From: SAR202 cluster bacterium
GTDB taxonomy: Bacteria > Chloroflexota > Dehalococcoidia > Lucifugimonadales > Lucifugimonadaceae
NCBI GenBank assembly: GCA_009392285.1
Contig: VFGU01000013.1
Span: forward strand, 1 to 64,000
DNA: 64,000 nt
Reading direction: 5' to 3'
In this document: in pieces, positions 17,005 through 25,727 of the stretch
Layout: every line of letters begins with the position of its first letter
Numbering within the stretch: position 1 is the stretch's first letter
The notes under the pieces: model-generated
The model's input: only the letters and a program-made list of their open reading frames with translations
The model's database searches: none
Told to the model about the DNA's origin: nothing
Made by a program: the position numbers and the translations under genes

Positions 17005-17942
17005 ACTCTTTTCCTTAATCTAGGGTTTGACCATTCATCCAAACCTGCAGTTATCAAAAATAAACCAACAAATATCATTGCTAGTACTAATATAGGCGGA
17101 CCGAACCACCACCACATTCCGTGAAGAATAGACGAAAACTGAATATTCCAGTAAATTGTCATTCCAAGAGTTGGGCTATCAAAAGGTCCTAAACCAAGCG
17201 CCTCAAGACCTACAGATGCTAAAATTGCTGAAGCTACAGATCCAACTAAAGAAGCACCGATATACGGAGCTAAATTCGGCAACATTTCTTTGAACATAAT
17301 CGAGAATCCGCTAGTGCCACTCAACCTTGCTATTTCAACATATAACTGCTCCCTCATTACAAGAACTTGAGCCCTAATTGTTCTCGCAGGCCAAACCCAA
17401 GCAACTGCCGATACTGCCAGACCCATCTGCTGAACACTTAATCCACTTTGTATATTTACAGCAATAACGATTAGGATTAGGATTCCAGGTATGGTCAATC
17501 CTACGTCTACTATTGTACTAATAACCTGATCAACCCATCCTCCGTAATAAGCAGCAACAAACGCAAGAATAGTTCCAACGCTAATGCCAATCAGCCCTGC
17601 TATCAAACCTATCTGTAAAGTTAGAGGTATTCCAGCAATCATAACTGACATTACATCCCTGCCCTGCCTATCTGTTCCTAATATATATCCTCCATCTCTT
17701 GTGCCTGGGTTATATGGATCAGGCTCAAATGGCGCCAAATCTGGCCCACCACTTAATGGCCTAAATCTTTCAACTTCATAAGTTGCATATCCAATTATTA
17801 CGAATAGTAAAAGGGAAGCTAGCAATGCTATCCCCACACCTAGAGACGGATTTCTCCTGATATATCTACCAAAGTCTTCCAGTCTTCTTCTGAAAGTCTT
17901 TTTTGTTAAATCTGCACTTGCATCAGTAGTGGCTGTCGTCAT
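17001..17942 (-). CDS. ABC transporter permease (DppC/OppC type)
   Basis: Inner-membrane channel subunit of the importer; 313 residues. A cytoplasmic N-terminus (about 1-30) is followed by a first membrane helix (GVGIALLASLLLFVIIGYA). A periplasmic loop contains LGTDRQGRDVMSVMIAG, the DppC signature. Five further helices form the BPD_transp_1 domain, with the EAA-like loop around IARLSGTSGFSIMFKEMLP. It is cotranscribed: two bases after the DppB-like gene and overlapping the DppD-like ATPase. The unusually long loop rich in Pro and Gly (PLSGGPDLAPFEPDPYNPG) is a small oddity. Confidence 0.92.
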   Translation of the reverse strand: MTTATTDASADLTKKTFRRRLEDFGRYIRRNPSLGVGIALLASLLLFVIIGYATYEVERFRPLSGGPDLAPFEPDPYNPGTRDGGYILGTDRQGRDVMSVMIAGIPLTLQIGLIAGLIGISVGTILAFVAAYYGGWVDQVISTIVDVGLTIPGILILIVIAVNIQSGLSVQQMGLAVSAVAWVWPARTIRAQVLVMREQLYVEIARLSGTSGFSIMFKEMLPNLAPYIGASLVGSVASAILASVGLEALGLGPFDSPTLGMTIYWNIQFSSILHGMWWWFGPPILVLAMIFVGLFLITAGLDEWSNPRLRKRV

Positions 17943-17944
17943 TA

Positions 17945-18979
17945 TTAACTTCCTTTCTTGTAACTAACTCTTGGGTCCAATAGAGGGTATGTTACGTCTA
18001 TAATGAAAGTAGCTAGCCCTAAGGTCACAATCACAATAAATATCATACCTCTAATAACAAAGAAATCGTTCAACTTAATTGCCTGATAAAGTGTATTACC
18101 AAGCCCTGGATATCTAAAAATAACTTCTACTAACACAGATCCAGTGAACACTGTACCAAGTGATAGGGCCAATGCTGTAGTTTGAGGAAGAACTGCATTT
18201 CTAACTGCATAGTTAAAGAATAGCCTTATACTTCTTAATCCTTTTGCTTCGGCAGCAATCATAAAGTCTTCACCCTGATTGGTAACCATCATTCCTCTCA
18301 TCCCAAGAGCCCAAAAACCTAATGAAGCAAGAACAATTGAGGATGCAGGTAATACAGCATGATGAACTACATCCCATGCGAAATTAAAACTCCACTCTGG
18401 TAATGTGGCCACTGCATATCCACCAAAAAGCGGAAACCAGTCAAGATTGAATGCAAAAATATAAATCAATACAAGGGCAAGTAGATAATAAGGTATTGCG
18501 GCCAACGTAAGTATAGGCATGAATATGTATTGAAGGAAATTAGGGGACTTAGGCCAACCCAATAAGGCGCCAGCAATCGTCCCTACAAAGAATGCAATAA
18601 ATGTACAAACTGCTAGCAATCCAAATGTCCATATGACGGAATCGCCAATTAATGAATTAACAGACTTGGGGAAGTAAGCAATTGATGGCCCAAAATCAAA
18701 TCTGAACAGATCTGCCATATAGTTACCATACTGAACTAATAATGGCTTATCTAAGCCAAATTTTCTAGAATACTCAGCTGCCATCTCCTCTAGACCTGCC
18801 TGCATATGTCCACCTCTTTGGGCTTCTAGCAACAACTTCTCTTTTACAGGATCTTGACCCGATAGTCTTGGTATTAAAAATATTGCTGTACTGGCTATCC
18901 AAATAATGAGTAAAAAAAACAAAAATCTTCTAAAAATGTAATTTGTATAAATGCTAGCTAAAATATCCCGAAAGGTCAT
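17945..18979 (-). CDS. ABC transporter permease (DppB/OppB type)
   Basis: First gene of the transporter operon; 344 residues. N-terminal helix FRRFLFFLLIIWIASTAIFLIPRL, a periplasmic segment with FGLDKPLLVQYGNYMADLFRFD, then five helices and an EAA loop around GEDFMIAAEAKGLRSIRLFFNYA, ending with VEVIFRYPGLG and the C-terminal helix. This is the DppB pattern, with a somewhat longer periplasmic insert (KEKLLLEAQRGGHMQAG) than E. coli DppB. The operon is divergent from the binding-protein gene at 19295; the shared 315-base gap holds the GAAAC repeats. The control region suggests nitrogen-linked regulation. Confidence 0.92.
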   Translation of the reverse strand: MTFRDILASIYTNYIFRRFLFFLLIIWIASTAIFLIPRLSGQDPVKEKLLLEAQRGGHMQAGLEEMAAEYSRKFGLDKPLLVQYGNYMADLFRFDFGPSIAYFPKSVNSLIGDSVIWTFGLLAVCTFIAFFVGTIAGALLGWPKSPNFLQYIFMPILTLAAIPYYLLALVLIYIFAFNLDWFPLFGGYAVATLPEWSFNFAWDVVHHAVLPASSIVLASLGFWALGMRGMMVTNQGEDFMIAAEAKGLRSIRLFFNYAVRNAVLPQTTALALSLGTVFTGSVLVEVIFRYPGLGNTLYQAIKLNDFFVIRGMIFIVIVTLGLATFIIDVTYPLLDPRVSYKKGS

Positions 18980-19103
18980 AATTTAATTTCCCTTAAATAG
19001 TTTATTCAAATTTTTAGTATATATATAATATAAAGCCTGAAATATATTCATAACAGAATAACTTAGTAAATATAACCCTGATTGATACCTTTTACAAGTG
19101 TTT

Positions 19104-19130
19104 GTTTCAAAAATGTTTCTAGTATGTTTC
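19104..19130 (-). promoter_or_regulatory. Three GAAAC boxes with exact 11-bp period (candidate OmpR/GlnR-like operator)
   Basis: On the reverse strand the sequence reads GAAAC-N6-GAAAC-N6-GAAAC. On the forward strand GTTTC occurs at 19104, 19115 and 19126. It lies in the gap between the DppB-like gene (start 18979) and the binding protein (start 19295), eight bases before a TTGCAT element at 19139-19144. The same boxes with the same period occur upstream of glnA (31656-31682). Actinobacterial GlnR sites (gTnAC-N6-GaAAC) and other OmpR-family sites are tandem with 11-bp spacing, which is the basis for naming the class; the regulator is not identified. Confidence 0.6.
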
Positions 19131-19138
19131 TCAAATTA

Positions 19139-19165
19139 TTGCATTTTTAAAAATTGTGGTATTAT
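19139..19165 (+). promoter_or_regulatory. Candidate promoter of the binding-protein gene
   Basis: TTGCAT (19139-19144) is followed after 15 bases by TATTAT (19160-19165). TG stands at 19157-19158, giving an extended -10 (TGGTATTAT), which may offset the short spacer. A start near 19172 gives a leader of about 120 bases. The GAAAC boxes end eight bases upstream of TTGCAT, the position of a class II activator. The rest of the 315-base gap (18980-19100) is AT-rich without other structure that I can see; the divergent promoter for the permease operon must lie in it. Confidence 0.4.
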
Positions 19166-19238
19166 TCCATAATCATCTTAATTGGTGTGAGTTGTGATTT
19201 TGTTATTTTTCAACTTGAACGCTGACTAATTTATTAAG

Positions 19239-19274
19239 GTGGTTTTTAAAAACTACGTACGGGCAACTGCCCGT
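19239..19274 (+). promoter_or_regulatory. Two adjacent inverted repeats in the leader of the binding-protein gene
   Basis: GTGGTTTTT/AAAAACTAC (19239-19256) and ACGGGCA-AC-TGCCCGT (19259-19274, perfect 7-bp arms) stand back to back. The ribosome site AAAGGAG is at 19279-19285 and the ATG at 19295. No U run follows, so this is not a terminator. As RNA the second could form a short hairpin just upstream of the ribosome site, stabilising the message or tuning translation; as DNA it could be a repressor operator. Function not determined. Confidence 0.5.
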
Positions 19275-19294
19275 TCATAAAGGAGAATAGGTAG

Positions 19295-21187
19295 ATGAGT
19301 CGAAAACTTCTATCATTAATGCTTGCCGTATTGATGTCTCTTTCTCTTGTTATGGTTGCTTGTGGTGGAGACGATGATGCAGAAACTGCATCTTCATCAA
19401 CATCATCTTCTTCTGAGTCTAAGTCAGAAGTTAAGATTCTTGAAAAGAGCACTCAACCACCAGCGAAAAAAGAGGAATCTGCCAGTTCTAGCTCGGGTGG
19501 ACTCAAATCAGTGGACCGTGCAAAAACTTTCATAACCTTCCAAGGAGGTTCTGAAGGTCGACACACAGACCATGAATTGTGGAACCCGTATGCAATTGGT
19601 GCTAACCACCAAAGAGGTCCAAACATTATTTATGAACCTCTAGCTTTCTTCAGTGCTTTCGCTGATGAGACAATTCCTTGGTTGGCAACAAGCTGGGATT
19701 GGAACGGTGACTTCACTGAACTTACAATTAACCTCCGAAAGGGAGTTAACTGGAGTGATGGTGAAGAATTCAACGCGGATGACGTTGTATACACCCTTAA
19801 CACTTTGAAGGACTATGCAGAAGAAGTGCGATGGGGTACTGACATCGATGCAGTGATGGATACTGCTACTAAAGTAGATAGCCACACTGTAAAAGTTTCA
19901 TTAACTAGACCAGACCCAAGATTTATGTTCTTGTTAACTTACAAGTTCGATATTGGTGTTTACATGGTTCCTGAACACGTATTTAACGGTCAGGACTGGA
20001 CAACTTTCAAGGCTTTTGATGTTGATGCTGGACTTCCAGTAACAACTGGTCCTTGGAGAGTAGTCGCTGGAACACCTGAACAAAAAGTTTTTGACAGAGC
20101 TGATTCATGGTGGGGAGAAGGAAAATCTGACCTTAAAGGTTATGGTGTTCTTCCTGAAGTAGAAAGAATAATCTACTTACCTGGAACAGGTGATCAACAG
20201 ACTACTGCACAAGCTCTAATTAAGGGTGATGTGGACTATGCTGCAATGACTACACCAAAAACTATTAAAGAAACACTAGCTCAAAACTCTAAGCTTCTTA
20301 CTCACTCTGAGCAAGAATCACCATATGGATATGTTGACTGGTGGCCAGTATCACTTGCGTTTAACAACTCAGGTAAATACGGTCCTTACGATGACAAAGA
20401 TATCCGATGGGCTATGAGTTACTTACTAGACAGAAAAGAATTGTCTAAAGTGGCTTATGATGGTGCAGCAGCGCTTAACCCGTTGACTATGCCTCAATAC
20501 CCGCCTCTTCAGAAATACTTTGATGGTGTTGCTGACCTACTTGTAGGTGACAGAGACACTACATTGTTTGCTCCTGAAAAGGCTGCTGCTATCTTCACTG
20601 AAAAAGGCTGGGCGAAAAACTCAGACGGAATGTGGGAAAAAGATGGCGAGATGATTAACTGTGAAATTATTGGATTTAGCCCATGGGTTGACCTTGGTCC
20701 TCTTACTGCTGAGCAGTTGAGAAAACAAGGTATTAACGCTAGCTACATTCAACCACCTGATGCTTCATCTAGAATGGCTGAAGGTAACTTCGAGTGTCTA
20801 ATGTTTGGACACGGTGGTTCAGTAAGAGACCCTTACTTTACTATGAAGCTTTACCAGAGTTCATCTGTGAACATTCCAGGTGGTCACCAAGTTAACTTCT
20901 ACCACTGGGAGAATGCTACATGGGACGAACTTACTGATAAGATCGCTCAGACTCACCCAGATGAAACTGACACAATCATGGACTACTACCATGACGCTAT
21001 GGAAATTTGGATCGAAGAACTTCCAGACGTGCCAATTCTTGAGTTCTACCACAGAATTGTGATGAGCAGAGAGTATTGGGATGGATGGCCTGTTGACCGA
21101 GGTCCTAAGCAAGACAGTTATGTAAACGAAGCTTCTTGGCACCTTACATGGGGTCTAGTGCTTCACAAACTAACTGCTGTTCAGTAA
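19295..21187 (+). CDS. Extracellular solute-binding lipoprotein, family 5 (peptide/nickel type)
   Basis: Captures substrate outside the membrane for the divergent DppBCDF-like importer. It has 630 residues: signal peptide with lipobox VMVAC (Cys23), a Ser/Lys-rich linker (about 28-68), then the family-5 fold. Diagnostic stretches are [25 protein letters not shown] (the family-5 motif WsDGepftAdDv), [15 protein letters not shown] and [17 protein letters not shown]. Length is at the upper end of the family. Codon use differs from neighbouring genes: AAC, GAC, TAC, TTC, GGT and CGA/CGT are frequent, as expected for a very highly expressed gene. An AAAGGAG ribosome site precedes the ATG, and a strong terminator follows. 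Ligand is unknown; peptides fit the likely nitrogen control. Confidence 0.93.
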   Translation: MSRKLLSLMLAVLMSLSLVMVACGGDDDAETASSSTSSSSESKSEVKILEKSTQPPAKKEESASSSSGGLKSVDRAKTFITFQGGSEGRHTDHELWNPYAIGANHQRGPNIIYEPLAFFSAFADETIPWLATSWDWNGDFTELTINLRKGVNWSDGEEFNADDVVYTLNTLKDYAEEVRWGTDIDAVMDTATKVDSHTVKVSLTRPDPRFMFLLTYKFDIGVYMVPEHVFNGQDWTTFKAFDVDAGLPVTTGPWRVVAGTPEQKVFDRADSWWGEGKSDLKGYGVLPEVERIIYLPGTGDQQTTAQALIKGDVDYAAMTTPKTIKETLAQNSKLLTHSEQESPYGYVDWWPVSLAFNNSGKYGPYDDKDIRWAMSYLLDRKELSKVAYDGAAALNPLTMPQYPPLQKYFDGVADLLVGDRDTTLFAPEKAAAIFTEKGWAKNSDGMWEKDGEMINCEIIGFSPWVDLGPLTAEQLRKQGINASYIQPPDASSRMAEGNFECLMFGHGGSVRDPYFTMKLYQSSSVNIPGGHQVNFYHWENATWDELTDKIAQTHPDETDTIMDYYHDAMEIWIEELPDVPILEFYHRIVMSREYWDGWPVDRGPKQDSYVNEASWHLTWGLVLHKLTAVQ

Positions 21188-21209
21188 AAATAACTAGAAA
21201 TAGTTTTTA

Positions 21210-21244
21210 GAAAGAGCCCACATTGTTGGGCTCTTTCTTTATTT
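21210..21244 (+). terminator. Rho-independent terminator of the binding-protein gene
   Basis: A perfect 11-bp stem, GAAAGAGCCCA (21210-21220) with TGGGCTCTTTC (21227-21237), encloses a six-base loop (CATTGT) and is followed by TTTATTT. It lies 23 bases after the stop codon. This is the strongest terminator hairpin in the window, fitting a highly expressed single-gene transcript. Confidence 0.92.
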
Positions 21245-21296
21245 AACTCTTTGATTCGAATAAACTAACTTTCTATATATTTGTAAGGAGAAAGTT

Positions 21297-22085
21297 TTGT
21301 TAGCAGATTTATCTGGAAAAACCGCAATTATTACTGGTGGTGGTCAAGGTTTGGGTTTTGGCATATCTACTAAAATGGCTCAACAAGGGGCAAATTTAAT
21401 TATTACTGATATAGATGATAGGAATAAATCAGCAATAAGTGATCTGGCAAGTAAATACGATATTAAATACTTGTATATCGAAATGAATGTTACAGACCAA
21501 TCCCAAGTTGAAAATGGAATAAATGAAGCTTTAGAGTTTTCTGATGTAGATATATTAGTAAATAATGCTGGAGTGGCTGGTGCTCCTGGATCTACAGGGA
21601 CAGTTTGGAGAGACGAAGATTGGGATTTTACATGGGAAGTTAATGTTAAAGGATTGCACAGGGTGACAGAGGCAGTCTTACCACATATGATTGAAAAACA
21701 GTCTGGAAAAATTATTAATATCTCTTCTGTTGCAGCTAGGGCAGCAAAATACACTACTTCATACTATGCAACTACAAAAATGGCTGTAATTGCCTATACA
21801 CAGGCTTTAGCAAGAGAATTTGGCCCAAAGAATATTAATGTTAATGCTATAGCTCCTGGAAGAATACTCACAAACTTCCATAAAGAGTGGGTAGAGAACA
21901 GAAAAAAACTTGGAGACACCACAACAGATCTTTTTTCAAAAGAAGCACTAGGTCAGGTTATGCCTCTTGGTAGAGCTCAAACACCTGAAGATATTGGGGC
22001 TTTGGCAGCTTTTCTTGCTTCTGAAGATGCAAAAAATATTACAGGACAGACGATTCAGTGTGATGGTGGACAGGTTATGGCGTAG
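21297..22085 (+). CDS. SDR-family NAD(P)-dependent oxidoreductase
   Basis: Classical short-chain dehydrogenase, 262 residues, interconverting an alcohol and a ketone. TGGGQGLG cofactor motif at 13-20, NNAG at 89-92, catalytic Ser143 or Ser144 in NISSV, and Tyr157-x3-Lys161 in YATTK. The C-terminal GQTIQCDGGQVMA is typical. The acidic residue after beta-2 (TDIDD, 37-41) suggests NAD over NADP. The start is TTG at 21297, seven bases after AAGGAG; it puts the glycine motif at the normal position. Substrate unknown; a sugar, sugar acid or hydroxy acid is likely from the surroundings. Its end overlaps the convergent lipoprotein gene by 11 bases. Confidence 0.87.
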   Translation: MLADLSGKTAIITGGGQGLGFGISTKMAQQGANLIITDIDDRNKSAISDLASKYDIKYLYIEMNVTDQSQVENGINEALEFSDVDILVNNAGVAGAPGSTGTVWRDEDWDFTWEVNVKGLHRVTEAVLPHMIEKQSGKIINISSVAARAAKYTTSYYATTKMAVIAYTQALAREFGPKNINVNAIAPGRILTNFHKEWVENRKKLGDTTTDLFSKEALGQVMPLGRAQTPEDIGALAAFLASEDAKNITGQTIQCDGGQVMA

Positions 22086-22638
22086 TAATTAGCAATGAAA
22101 GTAAATTTGAACACGTATTTCTAGATTCAAGTTCGTCTTTTCCTTCGCACATTACTATAACATTATTAAATACTACGAAATCTCCATATTTTGAAGTGTA
22201 ATTACATCCTGAATGTGGTTGACCCGGGGGTCTGCTACACCTTCTCCTATCTTTTTCTCCGTCTTCCCAAGGAACATCACCTGTTACTATGCCATTTTTA
22301 CCAGTTACCAATTTAGCGTCATCTGAACCTTTTCCTATAGCTTCCTGATGATTGGAATAAAACCTAAGTTCATAATCCATCTTTTTATATATTCCATGAA
22401 AAGCAGCGGAAAGTGGAGGGATTTCTTCAACGCTCTTGTACTCTCTGAGCGACTTAAATCCTACAGACTTAAAATCTTGTATGCTTAAATTATTTCCATT
22501 ATTAGTAATTTCAGGAAAAGCTTGTTCAATGAGATCTGCCTCTGATTGAGCATTATCAGAGGAACATGAAAAAATAAAAACAAATAATAGGATTTGGAAG
22601 ATTAGAAATAAGTTAGTTTTGGAGTGTGAATTACTCAG
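22075..22638 (-). CDS. Small lipoprotein of a local paralogous family, probable CTG start
   Basis: The reverse frame is open from just after a TAA to the stop at 22075. The only ATG (22380) would cut off the first 86 codons, which contain a clear export signal: residues 9-24 are hydrophobic and end in lipobox FIFSC (Cys25), then SSD. No ATG, GTG or TTG lies upstream of the lipobox. A CTG at 22638 sits six bases after AAGGGG and overlaps the upstream gene's stop, so a coupled CTG start gives 187 residues. The mature part shares with the gene at 25178 the pattern VTGKxxIVxGDxxW, then KDRRRC, SGC and a final CEG...C. The related genes at 22631 and 45499 share LRFYxxHxxA. Function unknown. A start lost by mutation is the alternative. 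Confidence 0.7.
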   Translation of the reverse strand: MSNSHSKTNLFLIFQILLFVFIFSCSSDNAQSEADLIEQAFPEITNNGNNLSIQDFKSVGFKSLREYKSVEEIPPLSAAFHGIYKKMDYELRFYSNHQEAIGKGSDDAKLVTGKNGIVTGDVPWEDGEKDRRRCSRPPGQPHSGCNYTSKYGDFVVFNNVIVMCEGKDELESRNTCSNLLSLLITTP

Positions 22639-23254
22639 TTATTACCCCTTTTAAACCATTTACAATTAAATTAATGTTTTTATGAGATTCTTCTAAGTCA
22701 GCACCTTGCCCCAAAATAATTACATTTCCAAATATTTTATAGTCAGCATATTTTGGGATAATACATGCTCCAGTATGATGCCCTCCATCACCTTGGCATT
22801 CTCTTGCCTCTTTAAGTAATTCTTGCCAATCTGCTCCTATAGGATGAACTGCTTTAGGGTCATTTGTAGTCTTCTTTCTAATTTGTGCATTTTCTCCAGT
22901 TCTTAGGTCGGCAGATTTTTCCCCCATACTTACTGCATCAGAATGAGAAGCATAGAACCTTAACTCATAGTCAATCATGTCTTTTCCTGACCAATCCTTA
23001 TATGGGACCTTCCAAAAACCCCAATATGCATTAGTCATGCCATCCATTAGTTTGTCTTCTTTTACAGACTTGCCTTTTTTATATCCTATTGCAATAAAAT
23101 CATCTAGCGAGTAGGTACTGCCACTATCTTCAATCTGTTCAAAAATAACTGCTGCACTAGACGAGTCGCTAGAAGACGAGTCTGAGCCTCCTCCGCAAGC
23201 TACTATCATCAAAGACGTAAAAATTAATAAAAATGAAATAAGTATTTTCTTCAT
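22631..23254 (-). CDS. Small lipoprotein of a local paralogous family
   Basis: A 207-residue exported lipoprotein: signal peptide with lipobox MIVAC (Cys20), then GGGSDSSSSDSSS linker. The mature domain begins YSLDDFIAIGYKKGKS. It contains WGFWKVPYKDW, MIDYELRFYASHSDAVSMGE, an ACIIPKYADYKIFGN block and a final VIILGQG. The order of these blocks matches the genes at 22075, 25178 and 45499, so I place it in the same family. It lacks the last CEG cysteine (GQG instead). I recognise no known family. It is translated upstream of, and overlaps, the CTG-start paralogue. It is divergent from the beta-propeller lipoprotein at 23382. The AGGAGCGAT before the ATG is a good ribosome site. Confidence 0.8.
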   Translation of the reverse strand: MKKILISFLLIFTSLMIVACGGGSDSSSSDSSSAAVIFEQIEDSGSTYSLDDFIAIGYKKGKSVKEDKLMDGMTNAYWGFWKVPYKDWSGKDMIDYELRFYASHSDAVSMGEKSADLRTGENAQIRKKTTNDPKAVHPIGADWQELLKEARECQGDGGHHTGACIIPKYADYKIFGNVIILGQGADLEESHKNINLIVNGLKGVITE

Positions 23255-23381
23255 TAAATCGCTCCTAATACAATTATCTCTTTGTTTATTTTATTAAACT
23301 AAGTGATTCTTCATGTTAAGATATAATTTGATAGTTTATCAAAAATTCTTAACAATACCCAAAAAAGGCAAGTAAGATTTT

Positions 23382-25208
23382 ATGTTGAAAAAAAACACAT
23401 TAACACTCTTTATTACTGTTTTATGTTTAATCGCATTCGGATGCTCTTCTAGCGAGAATGAAACACCAAAAACAGAAAAACCACTTACTACTAACACTAG
23501 CCCCAAATCAGAAATCATTCCTGATAACAATGTCAAAGCTGTTCCATATGCAGTTAAAGGAAGATCGGTGGATATTGAATTTGATGGAACTCATATATGG
23601 ATTGCACACTACGAAGATTCAATAATTTCTAAAGTAGATTTGGAAGGAAAAACTATTGGGACATATGAAGTTCAAGGAGAACCAATAAAACTAACCTTTG
23701 ATGGGGAATTCATTTGGGTGGCTCATTTCACAGAGCCAATAGTAACTAAATTAAACCTAAATGGTGAAATTGTCGGGGTTCATGCTACAGGCGAATCACC
23801 TGGCGGCATATTTAGAGACGGAGAAGATATTTGGGTTGCGAATGGAATGTCTAACTACATATCTAAAATATCGAGAGATACAGGAGAGACATTAGCAGAG
23901 TACCCGGTAGGTGGAGGCGAAATGCCAGGTCCATATGCAATGGAGTTTGATGGGGAAAATTTATGGGTAGCTAATTATTTTGAAAATACGGTTGAAAGGC
24001 TTAATTTACAAGGAGAAGTTATACAAACTATTATGCCCGGATTTGATCCTGTTTCATTAGAATACGATGGGCAAAATTTATGGGTTGTACTTGTTGATGA
24101 GGATAGTGTTGCATTAATTGATAATGAAGGCGAAATAGAAAGTGTGCACCCAGTGCCCAATGGCCCAAGGCAAATATTGTTTGATGAAAAGAGTTTGTGG
24201 GTTGTAAGTTTTGATGAAAAAAAATTATCTAGACTCGACTTAAATGGAAAAGTTGAGGGAGAAATTTCACTAGATGGAGGACCTTGGGCAATGGAATTTG
24301 ATGGGGAAAATTTATGGGTTGTAGATTCTACTTCTCCCAAATTATGGAAAATAACCAACAAAGACGGTCAACTTAATGAACCAAAACCAATTAGTGAAAA
24401 ATATTATAGCCTTAATGAAATTGAATCACTTCCACATATTGTCACAACTGATCAAGGCTTTTTTTCATCCCCATACCCATCAATAATCATCGAAGACACA
24501 ATCTGGCTTTCGATAAGAGAAGAGCAAAGGATTGTCCTCATAGATGCAAACGGAGAGGAAAAGAAATCCATTAAAATTGATGGCGAACTTTCTGACATGA
24601 AATTTGACGGAAATTTTGTTTGGGTTTCTGACCCAAAGGAAAGGTCCATATCAAAATACACATCTGATGGATCTTTTGTTGCAGAATATGATGTATCTTC
24701 AAGGCCTACAAAGATTGAATTTGTTGAAAATAATATTTGGTTTATTAGCACCGAAGATGATTCTTTAAGTTGGATGACAAAATCAGGAGAAATTGGAGAA
24801 GTATATCAAATTGGGGGGTGGCCTCTTGATATATTGTACGATGGCAAATATGTCTGGACATCCAATTCTAGGGATAAAACTGTAACAAGAATCACTCTAG
24901 ATGGAGAGGAATTAAAGAAATATAGAGTTGGAGATACACCTATTCAAATTCTTTTTTCAGATTATCACGGAGAAGGTCATATATGGGTACTTAATTATGG
25001 TGATAATAGTTTAATGAAACTTACAAGATACGGGATGAGGCTTGCAGTTGTTTCACTAAGCAAAGGTTCCTCTGACCTTGCATCGTTTCAAGGCAAAATA
25101 ATTACATATAATCCAATAACAGAGGAATTTAAGGAAGTTTCTGCTGAAATTGGAGGAGAGTCTATGGAAAATAATAAATGGAGAGAACCATCAAGATTCA
25201 CAAAATAA
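23382..25208 (+). CDS. Secreted beta-propeller lipoprotein (Vgb/NHL-like repeats)
   Basis: A 608-residue lipoprotein with lipobox IAFGC (Cys21). From about residue 60 it consists of about twelve repeats of 38-44 residues with the core FDGxxIWVAxxxxxxVxKLxxxGE. Seven occupy about 62-335. After a break of about 45 residues (containing LNEIESLPHIVTTDQG) five or six more follow to about 590. This suggests two stacked propellers of six or seven blades. Similar repeats occur in virginiamycin B lyase-like and NHL/YVTN proteins, used for binding or, less often, for catalysis. No lyase catalytic set is evident. The gene overlaps by 31 bases the start of the family lipoprotein at 25178. Two other family members lie divergently upstream, so a surface complex is possible (inference). 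Confidence 0.85.
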   Translation: MLKKNTLTLFITVLCLIAFGCSSSENETPKTEKPLTTNTSPKSEIIPDNNVKAVPYAVKGRSVDIEFDGTHIWIAHYEDSIISKVDLEGKTIGTYEVQGEPIKLTFDGEFIWVAHFTEPIVTKLNLNGEIVGVHATGESPGGIFRDGEDIWVANGMSNYISKISRDTGETLAEYPVGGGEMPGPYAMEFDGENLWVANYFENTVERLNLQGEVIQTIMPGFDPVSLEYDGQNLWVVLVDEDSVALIDNEGEIESVHPVPNGPRQILFDEKSLWVVSFDEKKLSRLDLNGKVEGEISLDGGPWAMEFDGENLWVVDSTSPKLWKITNKDGQLNEPKPISEKYYSLNEIESLPHIVTTDQGFFSSPYPSIIIEDTIWLSIREEQRIVLIDANGEEKKSIKIDGELSDMKFDGNFVWVSDPKERSISKYTSDGSFVAEYDVSSRPTKIEFVENNIWFISTEDDSLSWMTKSGEIGEVYQIGGWPLDILYDGKYVWTSNSRDKTVTRITLDGEELKKYRVGDTPIQILFSDYHGEGHIWVLNYGDNSLMKLTRYGMRLAVVSLSKGSSDLASFQGKIITYNPITEEFKEVSAEIGGESMENNKWREPSRFTK

Positions 25209-25726
25209 AAATTTTGATAATCCTTATTTTGTTTGTATTTTTAACCCTAATTGGATGTTCTTCTGAAGAATCAGTAAATAATAATCAATTAGAAAAAATA
25301 GTTAACCCTACCCTAATAACATCAATCGCTGAAATATCTATCCCTAAGTTTAAGTTAGGTAAGAACTATAAAGTTGAAGATCTACCAGAAGCTATTGCTG
25401 TCTCAAGAGCAATATTTAATAAAAAAGATATAGAAATAAGAGAATATAAAACTCATGAGGATGCTATACAATTTGGAGAAAAATTTGCATCAAGCGTTTC
25501 TGGAAAAGACGCTATAGTAAGTGGAGACAATGTGATGTGGAAAGAAGGGGCTAAAGACAGAAGAAAATGTGTGCCAAGAGCAGGGAATTCTGAAGCTGGA
25601 TGCGACCAAACTCCTAGATTTGGAGGATATATAATTTTAGGAAATCTAATTATTTTATGTGAAGGCCTTAGCGATCAAGAGTCTTTGGAATTATGTCATT
25701 CATTTAAAAACTCATTAATTCAATAA
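25178..25726 (+). CDS. Small lipoprotein of a local paralogous family
   Basis: A 182-residue exported lipoprotein: basic N-terminus, hydrophobic core ILIILILFVFLTLIGC with lipobox Cys27. Mature blocks: FKLGKNYKVEDL, EIREYKTHEDAIQFGE, VSGKDAIVSGDNVMWKEG, KDRRKC, AGCDQTPRFGGYIILGN and LIILCEG...LCHSF. The KDRRKC...GC...CEG...C pattern gives four cysteines at the same places as in the 22075 paralogue, suggesting two disulfides in the exported protein. The ATG lies inside the propeller gene (31-base overlap), indicating translational coupling. Its stop is one base from the stop of the convergent SDR. Function unknown. Confidence 0.8.
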   Translation: MERTIKIHKIKILIILILFVFLTLIGCSSEESVNNNQLEKIVNPTLITSIAEISIPKFKLGKNYKVEDLPEAIAVSRAIFNKKDIEIREYKTHEDAIQFGEKFASSVSGKDAIVSGDNVMWKEGAKDRRKCVPRAGNSEAGCDQTPRFGGYIILGNLIILCEGLSDQESLELCHSFKNSLIQ

Positions 25727-25727
25727 C

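Noticed and set aside
19259-19274. ACGGGCA/TGCCCGT palindrome as transcription terminator
   Set aside because: It lies just upstream of a ribosome site and no T run follows.
21380-21754. Open frame of 124 codons on the reverse strand
   Set aside because: Antisense to the SDR gene with intact motifs; its sequence has no protein-like pattern.
22075-22380. Short 101-residue gene starting at ATG 22380, or a pseudogene
   Set aside because: The upstream codons in the same frame encode a lipobox and the conserved family domain; a CTG start explains this without any frameshift.
23975-24361. Open frame of 128 codons on the reverse strand
   Set aside because: Shadow of the repetitive propeller gene, produced by the repeat codon pattern.
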